Source: Antedon mediterranea
Taxonomy: Eukaryota > Echinodermata > Crinoidea > Comatulida > Antedonidae
NCBI RefSeq assembly: GCF_964355755.1
Contig: NC_092677.1
Span: forward strand, 22,290,101 to 22,354,100
DNA: 64,000 nucleotides
Direction: 5' to 3'
Below are positions 10,592 through 19,367 of the stretch, piece by piece; the stretch's first letter is position 1; each line of letters opens with the position of its first letter. Under the pieces are notes generated by a model. That model saw only the letters and a program-made list of their open reading frames with translations, searched no databases and had not been told where the DNA came from. Position numbers and translations under genes: made by a program.

Positions 10592-13500
10592 TTAAGTTAA
10601 TGGTTTTCGTGACAATCCGTCAGCATTACCATTAGAAATACCCCTTCTATGTACAACAGTAAAGCAATAAGGTTGTAAATCAAGACTCCATCTAGTTAGT
10701 CTTTTGTTTGTCTCTTTCATTTCAACCAACCATTTGAGTGGTTGATGGTCAGTAACTATCTTAAATTTTCTGCCTAGTAGATAATATCGCAGACTTTCGA
10801 CAGCCCATTTTATAGCTAAACACTCTTTCTCTATAGTTGCATAATTCTGTTCTCTTGGGAACATCTTACGACTAAGATACAATACTGGATGGTCAGTACC
10901 ATCAGGACCTAGTTGACTAAGTACTGCACCTAACCCTCGATCTGACGCATCTGTTTGCAGTATAAACTCTGCATTAAAATCTGGGTTTCGTAACACAGGG
11001 TCTGAACATAACGCCTGTTTTAACTTTACAAGTGCATCTTCGCACTCAGGCGTCCATTTGATTTTATCTGGATGTTTTTTCCCCGTCAGATCAGTTAGAG
11101 GTGCTGCAATGTCAGCATAATTAGGAATAAACTTTCGGTAGTATCCTGTCAGGCCAAGAAAAGATTTAACATCCTTCTTAGTTTTAGGGTTTTCCCATTG
11201 TACTACCGCTTCTACCTTAGTCTTTTGAGGACGTATCATTCCCTCTCCAATTACATACCCTAAATAATGCACTTTACTATGTGCGAAACTACATTTTGCA
11301 GGTTTGACTGTCAGATTAGCTTGCTTGAGGGTCTGAAAAATGTCCCTAAGATGATGGATATGGCTTTCCCAGTCTGGACTAAATATTACCAGATCATCCA
11401 TATAAGCTGCTGCATAAGATTCTTTCTTGCGCAACAGTTGATCCATCATTCTTTGAAACGTTGCAGGAGCCCCATGCAAGCCAAATGGTAAATACTTAAA
11501 TTGGTACAAACCCATTGGTGTTGAAAAAGCTGTATATGGTTTTGACCGTTCAGTTAATGGAACCTGCCAGTAACCTTTACATAAATCTAACTTCGTTATA
11601 AATTTAGCAGGACCAACCCTGCCTATTATTTCATCTATTCGAGGCATTGGATATGCATCAAACTTGCTCAAGCTATTCACTTTTTTGTAATTTACGCAAA
11701 AGCGAGCTGTACCGTCCGGCTTTGGTACCATGATATAAGGAGAGGACCAGGGACTGTGAGACTCTTCTATTACCCCAAGTTCCAACATAGATTCTATCTC
11801 TTCTTTTACTTTGCCTAACTTAGCCTGAGGAATTGGATAAGCTCTTAATCTAACTGGGTGTACCCCTAGGTTCATTTCAATATCATGCTTTATTACAGTA
11901 GTTTTCCCTGGCTTGTCCTGTAACACTGAGTCAAATTCAGAAAACACCTCCGCTAAATCTGAAAGCTGAGATTCATCTAATCCTTCACCAGAATCTAAGG
12001 TTAAATTGGAACTAGAAATATTTGACCAAGAAATGTCCTTATCCTGACCCTCGTCTTGTCCAGTTACATCATTTATAGCCAGCATAACCTCAATAGTTCT
12101 ACGATGAAATTGTTTTAAAAGATTTATGTGGTAGACTTTTGACTTTTTCCGTTTATCATTAGTTTCCACCTCATAGTTTACTGGACCTAGTTTCCTTAAA
12201 ACCTTGTAAGGACCTTGCCATTTTGCCTCTAATGCATCGTTACTAGATGGTAAGAGTAATAGGACTTCATCACCTGGACTAAATTCTCTACAAACAGATT
12301 TCTGATCATATTTTTGTTTTTGCCTTGTTTGGGATAGTTCAATGTTTTCCTGGACTAGATCTTTCATTGAAGCTAACCTATCTCTCATTTTAACAACGTG
12401 TGAAACCACACTTTGAGGACCTGTCACCGTGCCTATCCACATTTCTTTCATTATATCAAGTGGACCTCGTACCTTCCAACCATACAATAATTCAAATGGA
12501 GAGAACCCAGTTGACTCCTGCGGTACCTCCCTATAAGCAAATAATAGGTACGGAAGCAATTTATCCCATTCTCGGGGATCATCCTGAACAAATTTTCTAA
12601 TCATAGCCTTGAGGGTGCCATTAAATCTTTCCACTAATCCATCGGTTTGTGGATGGTAGGGAGAAGTAGTCAAGCCCTTAATTGAAAGTAACTTATAAAT
12701 TTGACTCAACAACTTAGAGGTAAAGTTAGAGCCTTGATCGGTTAAAATTTCTGTTGGTACCCCTACCCTGGAAAATAATTTAATCAACTCATCCGCTATC
12801 TTTGGAGCTTCAATACTTCTCAGTGGGATAGCCTCCGGATATCGAGTTGCATAATCACATATAACCAAGACATATTTATTTCCTGTCTTACTCCGTGCTA
12901 GTGGACCAACAATGTCCATAGCGATTCGGCGGAATGGTTCACTGATTATTGGCATAGGAATCATCGGGGCCTTCAATTTAGTTTTATACTTTGAAGTTTT
13001 CTGACAATTTTCACAAGTGTTACAATATTCGGTCACATCCTTTCTAATACCAGGCCAAAAGAATCTCTGCTTTATCCTATCTAATGTCTTTTTCCTACCT
13101 AAATGACCTGCCAAAGGAATATCATGTGAGACTTTCAATACACTATTACGGCAAGGGTATGGAACTACTAATTGCTCTATTGGTTCTGTCTGGTGTTTAG
13201 TGAAAACCTGCCTAAATAAAATTCCATCCTTACAGACTATCTTTATAGTGTCATCATCCTTCTGTACTAACATCTGTTCTCGAAGTGAAATTAAAGTTCT
13301 ATCCTTAACCTGATAATCCTTAATTTCATCTCTGCCAATATCTAAAATGTCTAATTCACTATCTTGGCCAGATTGAGCTTCCTTTGTTTTTGCAAACTCT
13401 TTCCTAACTTTTCGTTTCTCACTTCTGGTTTTATGAACTTTTTCCTTGGGAGGGTTGTTACTGAGTAGTTGGCCATCTAAATGTCCAAATTCTTCTTGAA

Positions 13501-15166
13501 AATTAACCACATCATCTAACTGATGTGAAATAACCCCAGAAGCTTTTTCCGACTTTAATTCGTTTTCCTCTCTTAGTTTTTCTTTTCTAGCATGATCTCT
13601 AGTGGCAACAAAACTATGCCTATCATGATTCTTATCCCTCTTCCCTAATAAGTCTCCAAATTTAGGAAAGTCCCTACCAAGAATTACATCTCTTGGTAAA
13701 TCGCTGCAAACGCCAACCAACAAATTATGGTCTTCGTTATTAATCTTAATATTGACGAATGCAGTAGGATAGGCTTGGACATGGTCATGGACGCACCTGC
13801 ATGTAATTTTAGCTTGCTCCGCGCGATTAATTTTTTTAGCCGCTACTAAATCAGAATGAACAAGTGTCATATCACATCCAGAGTCTATCAAAATTTCACA
13901 ATCACACCCTTCAACTAGGCCTCTACAAATGTAAGGTGTACATGGTTTTGAAACAGTATCTGTCTTTGTCGACAAAAAGCCATCCTTACTTCGACAAAAT
14001 CGTTCTATGTGGCCTACTTTTTTGCACCGTCTACAAACGAGAGGTTGTCTAGCGTCAGATTGTGATTTATGAAAGTTATCAGGGGGATTATTATTACCCT
14101 TACTGTCAACTTCAGGAGTGCCTTTCACTGTTTTCTCCTGGTTGTTTCTATTTTCGTGTTTTCTATTTTGAAACTTTTTCTCAAAATCGATACCTTTTCT
14201 AGCTTGAAAATAATTATCTGCTAATTCTGCAGCATTTAATCCAGAATCTGGTTTATGTTCTTTAACCCAAATTTGTACCCCTGTGGGCATAATATCTATT
14301 AATTGCTCTAAAATAACAATTTCAGCTAAATCATCTTTGCTTTTATCAGCAGGTCTAGCCCACTTAGTAAATAAATCTTTTAACCTAACATACATTTCTC
14401 TATAACTTTCTTCACTTTTCTTTTTAATTGACCTAAACCTTTGCCTATATGTCTCTTCAGTTATGTCATACCTTTGTAATATTGCTTTCTTCACTATGTC
14501 GTACTGGTTACTTTCTGTCACTGGTAGTGATGCATAGGCTGCTCTTGCTTTGCCTGTCAAATGAGGTATTAGTTTTACTACCCAGTGTTCTTTTCGCCAC
14601 TCATAGGTGTTAGCAATTCGTTCAAACGTAGTGAGATAATTTTCAATATCATCACTATCAGAAAGTTTTGCAATCTGAACTTCCTTCAATCTCATCATGT
14701 CTTTTAATCGTTTCTCCTCACTGTCCTTTTGCTTATCCATTAACGCCATTACTAACGCTTGCTGTTTCTCCATATCTTCCCTACGTAAACGTTCTTGTCT
14801 TTCCATATCTTCTTTGCGTAAACGTTCTTGTGTTTCCATATCTTCTTTGCGTAAACGTTCTTGTTTTTCCATATCTTCTTTGCGTAAACGTTCTTGTTGT
14901 TCCATCATCTGCTGCATCATAAGATTCTGTTGTTGCATTTGCTGCTGCATTTGCTGCTGCATTTGCTGCTGCATTTGCTGCTGCATCAACAACAAAACAT
15001 CTTTTGAAGATGAGTCAGCCCCTGTAGGGTTATGTCCACTGGTTGGTCCAGACTCTTCTGCCTGTTGTTCAGGTTGTACTGATTGAACTGATTCTACATC
15101 CGAATCAGTTTCATCGCCACCGCTGTATTCTCTACCGGATCTTGTTGTTGATTGTTTATCAGCCAT
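10592..15166 (-). CDS. Gag-Pol polyprotein of Gmr1-like retrotransposon, 1524 aa
   Basis: A single uninterrupted frame from ATG at 15166. Residues 1-60 are acidic and polar. Residues 61-80 are five MQQQ repeats, followed by about four copies of an 11-residue QERLRKEDME-type repeat (90-133), a likely coiled coil. A Gag capsid-like region follows (about 165-330), then a CCHC zinc knuckle (CRRCKKVGHIERFC, about 378-391). The protease motif LIDSGCD is near 426. The integrase has an HHCC zinc-binding region (about 681-721), a D,D,E core (IVGP-linked Asp near 751, TDQGSNF near 810, Glu of VERFNG near 846) and a GPY motif near 985. Reverse transcriptase follows (about 1100-1280, YMDD near 1255), then RNase H (TDASDRGLGA near 1382). 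Integrase before RT is the unusual, diagnostic feature. No stop or frameshift was seen. Confidence 0.95.
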   Translation of the reverse strand: MADKQSTTRSGREYSGGDETDSDVESVQSVQPEQQAEESGPTSGHNPTGADSSSKDVLLLMQQQMQQQMQQQMQQQMQQQNLMMQQMMEQQERLRKEDMEKQERLRKEDMETQERLRKEDMERQERLRREDMEKQQALVMALMDKQKDSEEKRLKDMMRLKEVQIAKLSDSDDIENYLTTFERIANTYEWRKEHWVVKLIPHLTGKARAAYASLPVTESNQYDIVKKAILQRYDITEETYRQRFRSIKKKSEESYREMYVRLKDLFTKWARPADKSKDDLAEIVILEQLIDIMPTGVQIWVKEHKPDSGLNAAELADNYFQARKGIDFEKKFQNRKHENRNNQEKTVKGTPEVDSKGNNNPPDNFHKSQSDARQPLVCRRCKKVGHIERFCRSKDGFLSTKTDTVSKPCTPYICRGLVEGCDCEILIDSGCDMTLVHSDLVAAKKINRAEQAKITCRCVHDHVQAYPTAFVNIKINNEDHNLLVGVCSDLPRDVILGRDFPKFGDLLGKRDKNHDRHSFVATRDHARKEKLREENELKSEKASGVISHQLDDVVNFQEEFGHLDGQLLSNNPPKEKVHKTRSEKRKVRKEFAKTKEAQSGQDSELDILDIGRDEIKDYQVKDRTLISLREQMLVQKDDDTIKIVCKDGILFRQVFTKHQTEPIEQLVVPYPCRNSVLKVSHDIPLAGHLGRKKTLDRIKQRFFWPGIRKDVTEYCNTCENCQKTSKYKTKLKAPMIPMPIISEPFRRIAMDIVGPLARSKTGNKYVLVICDYATRYPEAIPLRSIEAPKIADELIKLFSRVGVPTEILTDQGSNFTSKLLSQIYKLLSIKGLTTSPYHPQTDGLVERFNGTLKAMIRKFVQDDPREWDKLLPYLLFAYREVPQESTGFSPFELLYGWKVRGPLDIMKEMWIGTVTGPQSVVSHVVKMRDRLASMKDLVQENIELSQTRQKQKYDQKSVCREFSPGDEVLLLLPSSNDALEAKWQGPYKVLRKLGPVNYEVETNDKRKKSKVYHINLLKQFHRRTIEVMLAINDVTGQDEGQDKDISWSNISSSNLTLDSGEGLDESQLSDLAEVFSEFDSVLQDKPGKTTVIKHDIEMNLGVHPVRLRAYPIPQAKLGKVKEEIESMLELGVIEESHSPWSSPYIMVPKPDGTARFCVNYKKVNSLSKFDAYPMPRIDEIIGRVGPAKFITKLDLCKGYWQVPLTERSKPYTAFSTPMGLYQFKYLPFGLHGAPATFQRMMDQLLRKKESYAAAYMDDLVIFSPDWESHIHHLRDIFQTLKQANLTVKPAKCSFAHSKVHYLGYVIGEGMIRPQKTKVEAVVQWENPKTKKDVKSFLGLTGYYRKFIPNYADIAAPLTDLTGKKHPDKIKWTPECEDALVKLKQALCSDPVLRNPDFNAEFILQTDASDRGLGAVLSQLGPDGTDHPVLYLSRKMFPREQNYATIEKECLAIKWAVESLRYYLLGRKFKIVTDHQPLKWLVEMKETNKRLTRWSLDLQPYCFTVVHRRGISNGNADGLSRKPLT
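14885..14992 (-). repeat. 12-bp tandem repeat encoding MQQQ
   Basis: CTGCTGCATTTG units on the plus strand encode repeated Met-Gln-Gln-Gln near the Gag N-terminus. Next to it, at about 14765-14900, 33-bp units encode the charged 11-residue repeat. Both are candidates for length polymorphism. Confidence 0.8.
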
Positions 15167-15475
15167 ATTTTAAATCTGGATGAGGGTCTTGTTACTAGTT
15201 AATCGTAGTTACCGAGACGTTCACAAGTCTACTGTTCCAAATAAATAATGTACTGTTCTTAAAACAATGTTTGTGTACTTACGATTAAACAAAACGTAGC
15301 ACTGCGGCTTCCGTAAAATATCACAGTATCGTAAGTACCGCTTTCACAAAATATCAATAAAGTACAGTTGATCCTAAAACAGCCACCAATCTATGGCAAA
15401 ATACAGTAGATCAAACTGCTACCACAAAATATCACAACCGTAGATAAATACACAGTTAAGTCGAACAGTAGATCG
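15167..15475 (-). other. Untranslated leader of the LTR retrotransposon
   Basis: Between the primer site and the Gag start. It contains several degenerate copies of a phrase like CCGCTTTCACAAAATATCA (near 15310, 15340, 15415 and, truncated, at the primer site). Function unknown; possibly packaging or simple duplication. Confidence 0.5.
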
Positions 15476-15493
15476 AAATAACCGCTGCCACCA
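15476..15493 (-). promoter_or_regulatory. Candidate tRNA primer binding site
   Basis: On the minus strand TGGTGGCAGCGG and following bases start 5 nt after the 5' LTR. The initial TGG matches a tRNA CCA end. I cannot assign the tRNA. Confidence 0.65.
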
Positions 15494-15498
15494 AATTA

Positions 15499-15945
15499 TG
15501 TCACGAACTCCTCTCACGTATGTTTCCGAGCGGTTGAAATACTTTAGGAACTCCCTTGTGACATAAAAGTATACACACAAAATCCACAAAGTTGTAAAAT
15601 AACTCAAAAACAAAGCTTTAATTTCAATCAACTTCAACTTTCAACAATCCAGTAAGCACTTTAAACAACAGCTTCACAATGACTTTACAATATAACATCC
15701 AACCTCTAATCCAACAACCTTACAATAGTTTACATCCCTTTATATACAAGATGCTCCTATCCTTCTAGATCATTCTTTATACTTTTCATTATTACATGAT
15801 TACAGTTTCTATTAATAGCACTTCTGGAATGTTCTTGATTGTTCTTATTAATTATACATGGTTTATTAAATCAAAACATCTTATTCTAGAATGTTCATGT
15901 AAATACTATGTTACTCTATATGTTAGGGAATGGTAATTTATTACA
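15499..15945 (-). repeat. 5' LTR of the Gmr1-like element
   Basis: 447 bp, no difference seen from 9917-10363 in a line-by-line comparison. Because the element is on the minus strand, this is the promoter-bearing 5' LTR. Confidence 0.95.
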
Positions 15946-17590
15946 ACGGCGACTGAAAACGCTAGCTCATTATCCGTTTAAAAAAAAATTATATCCAACC
16001 TCTGCAGCACAGATTGAAAAAAAAATGGATCGAATTTCTGTTATGAGTATACAGTACTTGCCTTTACGACGCTTGAGGGAATAGACACTTGGAGAGAGAT
16101 TGGAATGTTCCATTCATCGCAAATCAATACATTTGTATAAACGTATATTAAATCTATCAAAATAGTTTTTTAAAAAAAATCGGCCTGTCTTCAACATTAT
16201 GATGCTGTACTCGAGCTGTTCAACCGGTTTTCAGCCATTAAAAACAATTATCGTAGGAGGAGATGGGAAAATGCGAAGCATCCTCGTATTATTGTCTGCG
16301 GGTATTTTTCAAGACGGACATCCATTAGACAGTGTATACCACGATCGAAAAACACCCCTATTTGGGGCAAATCGTTGAACCTAAATTCGTTTTAATTGTC
16401 AATAAGTAATTATCTAACTCAATTTAATTAGTAAACAGGGTTACATCAGGTGGTTAAAATCAGTACCGAGATTCTAACAAACTTTATATACCATCGAGTA
16501 AACATTCTAGAAATAACGTGCGATTTACCGAATTTTGCCCTTACGTAAATTTATATATAGATTATGGCACAGTAATTGATGAAATGCATCAATTCTTTTT
16601 GAATTAGGCTCAATTCAAAGCTGATGAAGCATACTACACATTTATCATGTGTAGTATCATGAAAAGTCATTTGAGTCATTATTTTACAAATTATATGGAA
16701 AATGAACTCATTTTTTGTGTATTTCATTTTTCTATTTTAATGAATAACAAATATTTTTGTAACATATGCTTGATTTTTTTTCAAAAAACTTTTAAAAATG
16801 CCCTGACTTAGTGTTCTACAACAAGTAGTTCAAGAGATAGCATTTGTTGTAATTCTTAACCAATTATGAATAAAAATCAGTATTTTCTAAAGTTATCATG
16901 ACTTATGGTAGATTTATAACAAAAAAACCCATTACATAACAATGAATATAAACATTATCATTGGCTTTCATTAAATGTATGATTTAGCGTTCTGCGACAA
17001 GTAGTTTACAAGGTAGCTTTTTTTGCAATTTTTTACAGAAAATGAGGGAAAACCAGTATTTTCAAAATTTATGATAGGTTTATGACAAAACCTTCCATTA
17101 CAATGAATATATATTATCATTGGCTTTTATTTAATGTAGGATTTACGAGATAGCTTTTTTTTTGCGATTTGTACCAAAAAATGAATAAAATCAGTATATT
17201 ACATACATACACAAGCTCTAATTGTAACACAAATTAAAAATTTCTTTTTGATATTCACTCCCATATAGTTAGGGCAGTTGTTAGAAAAATATTTGTTATT
17301 CAATAAAACAAAAAAATGGAAAAAATGAGTTTATTTTCAATATATTTTGTAAAATAATGACTTTTTATGATAACCAATGTGTAGTATGATTCATCAGCTT
17401 TACATTGAGCCTAATTAAAAAAGAATTGATGCATTTCATCAAATACTGTGCCACAAAATAAAGATATTGGTAAAAAATTACATGAAAAAATAGGTCATTG
17501 ACCTCTGACCCAAAAGTGCATCACCAGAATCACTTAAGAATTGGGTTTTCAGATGTACCAAAGTAGGTCTCCCACAAACATCATAGAGAT

Positions 17591-17738
17591 GCTATATCTC
17601 TAGGAGTTGATGAACCATGTTAACCACCAAGCTAGTGTTTTATATTATTGTAATGCATTTTAAAAATGGTACCGAAAAATTAAAAATAATATTGCTCAAT
17701 TTGTGTTGGTGTAGTATTGTTCCATTCATTATTGATTA
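17591..17738. other. Spacer between element stacks
   Basis: AT-rich unique-looking DNA between the outer inverted-repeat element and the second Helitron family. No gene seen. Confidence 0.4.
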
Positions 17739-18897
17739 TCTGCACTTGGCGGATAACTCCTTTTTATTGTCAGGATCTTTTTTTTCTTTCTTATTCTTAT
17801 TTCTTTCTTGGAATTTTGTTGCACGTGTATCTCTAATTCTGGTCAACATAAGAATGACCTGTAGATGTGCAAGATATGAAGTCACAGTCACGCAGCGCAA
17901 GTTACGCGCGATGGCTGCTCATAATTTCTGAACAAAAATTTATTTTTCAATGGAGCTCGTAGAAAAATGGTTTTTGCAATTGATTTTTGTTTTTCATACC
18001 TTCTGTAGTAGATTACATTCATTTTGATGAACTTTAATTGCAAAATAACAACGCACATGCACGTTAAACTTTAAGAATCGTGTGCTAAAAAATGGGTAAT
18101 TTAATGCAAATTTGTGCAAAAATATACCTATTTTTAATCAGTTATACTGTAGCTCCTCAGGAAGCTGATGAGTTGTAGTTATCAATTCATGTAAAATTTA
18201 TGTCTACCATATGTTCTGACGTCACCATATGGCCACTCGAATTAAAAAAATAAGATTTTTTTCGCTTCAATGCTAATTAATCCCATTTCATAGAGCGCAT
18301 TGCGCTTATGCTTACCCCATTTCACCCTAGATTTTAATATGTTTTTTCTCAAACAATAATCTTTCACATGAGTTAAACAAATTTGAATTTTTATTACGTC
18401 ATCATATAAAAAAATTAGAATATTCGTGACTTGCTTAATTTCATCTATACAGTATATTTCAATCTGTCATAGCTCCTCGGAATGAAAAGTGACCCGCATG
18501 ATTAAAACTTATTATGGAAGCTGTTGAATTGTAGAAATGAATATGACGTCATCACATGGCCAGTTGAATTCAAAAAGTAAGATTTTCATCTTTTTCGTAA
18601 ATGTTTTTGTCAAATTTGTATTAATGTAATTATTTAGATAGTTTTCTTCTAAAATTGTTATTTTTACATTTCGCTTTGCGTGTTAAAAATTGGATTAAAT
18701 GACGGGTCTCGTAATTTCATCTATGCTACACTGTAAATACTGTAATATGCTGTATGATACAAAATAGGTACAATTCAGCACTGTAAGCATATTTAATTCA
18801 TGTCATAGATTGCCGATGTTCAATATAGTTTAACGTATGTGCATGTTGCATTTCTGCGGATAACCCGAACTCGTCAAAGTGACGAGTTCAAATCTAG
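17739..18897 (+). mobile_element. Non-autonomous Helitron-like family B, copy 1
   Basis: The 3' end has a 9-bp-stem hairpin (AACTCGTCA, loop AAG, TGACGAGTT) followed by CAAATCTAG and then T, matching Helitron 3' structure. The proposed 5' end is A|TCTGCACTTGGCGGATAAC at 17739. The interior contains phrases repeated in the other copies, such as GTCACCATATGGCCACTCGA and AATTTAATGCAAATTTGTGC. No coding capacity. The 5' boundary is less sure than the 3' boundary. Confidence 0.68.
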
Positions 18898-19267
18898 TTT
18901 TATATTATGTTGCTTACAATCACATAAATCAATGAAAATTGTTGTTTAATCTACAAGTTACCTGCACCATAGACAAATGTAAAATTTTTTTCCTGGAAAT
19001 GGGGTGTACGAATAAATAGTTAGTTTGCAAAGGTATTTCTTTTGAAGAATATATAAACATATTTTTTAAATCGCAATCTTCAATATTCACTTTTTATTTT
19101 GAAATGAGGGCTCTATCAATAATGTAGTTGCAATAATAACTCATTTTAACTCATTTACTAACTAACCTATTAATCTATTCAAAAATTGTTTTAAAAAATA
19201 AAATATCAACAATTTATCCAGTTCAACTAAAACATGGTAAGTGTAAATAATTATTATTAAAACAGTG
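18898..19267 (-). other. 3' UTR region of the CLPTM1L-like gene
   Basis: Downstream of the CLPTM1L stop on the minus strand. An AATAAA on that strand at 19093-19098 is a plausible polyadenylation signal, which would give a 3' UTR of about 200 nt. Confidence 0.5.
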
Positions 19268-19367
19268 CTATTCTTTCTTGGTTTTCTTATTCTTGTGTTT
19301 CATTGTGTCCTCATTCTCATATGAAATGCCATATTCATTCTTCCTACTTTTGTCCACTGGATACAAC
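19268..19367 (-). CDS. CLPTM1L: CLPTM1L exon 14 (terminal)
   Basis: Completes the Trp codon begun in exon 13, then LYPVDKSRKNEYGISYENED and a Lys-rich tail ending in TAG at 19268-19270. Acceptor TATTTGTTCAG. Confidence 0.93.

Larger units (their letters stand above)
9917..15945 (-). mobile_element. Full-length Gmr1-like Ty3/gypsy LTR retrotransposon
   Basis: 6029 bp on the minus strand. It has two 447-bp LTRs that are identical by eye, a primer-binding-site candidate next to the right (5') LTR, a polypurine tract next to the left (3') LTR, and one open gag-pol frame. ACGG flanks both sides (9913-9916 and 15946-15949), a 4-bp target duplication. The domain order is Gag, protease, integrase, reverse transcriptase, RNase H, which is the order described for the Gmr1 group of deuterostome Ty3/gypsy elements. 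No envelope frame is present. The intact frame and identical LTRs imply a recent insertion. It lies within Helitron copy 2. Confidence 0.95.
6049..16561 (-). mobile_element. Non-autonomous Helitron family A, copy 2 (interrupted)
   Basis: On the minus strand it starts A|TCTATATATAAATTTACG at 16561 and ends in the hairpin plus ATCTAG at 6049 (hairpin 6049-6085). It is joined head to tail with copy 1. Two elements interrupt it: the foldback at 6220-9378 and the LTR retrotransposon at 9917-15945. Subtracting these and their target duplications leaves about 1.32 kb, close to the 1.29 kb of the uninterrupted copy at 26627-27917, which supports the reconstruction. Confidence 0.82.
4245..17590. mobile_element. 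Outer inverted-repeat element, split by Helitrons
   Basis: The stretch 4268-4376 (TTTGGTACATCTGAAAACCC onward, including a GGTCAATGACCTA block) recurs inverted at about 17456-17563. The inverted homology continues inside: 16562-16700 (GGCACAGTAATTGATGAAATG) matches the inverse of about 17330-17450. If the Helitron block 4377-16561 is removed, the two left pieces join into one arm of about 250 bp matching one right arm. The original element was therefore about 1.1 kb with a short AT-rich centre (16700-17330). Outer limits are approximate. No protein is encoded. Confidence 0.7.

Noticed and set aside
14668-15086. Plus-strand open frames opposite the Gag repeats
   Set aside because: Cys-rich translations simply mirror the 12-bp and 33-bp repeats of the Gag coding strand.
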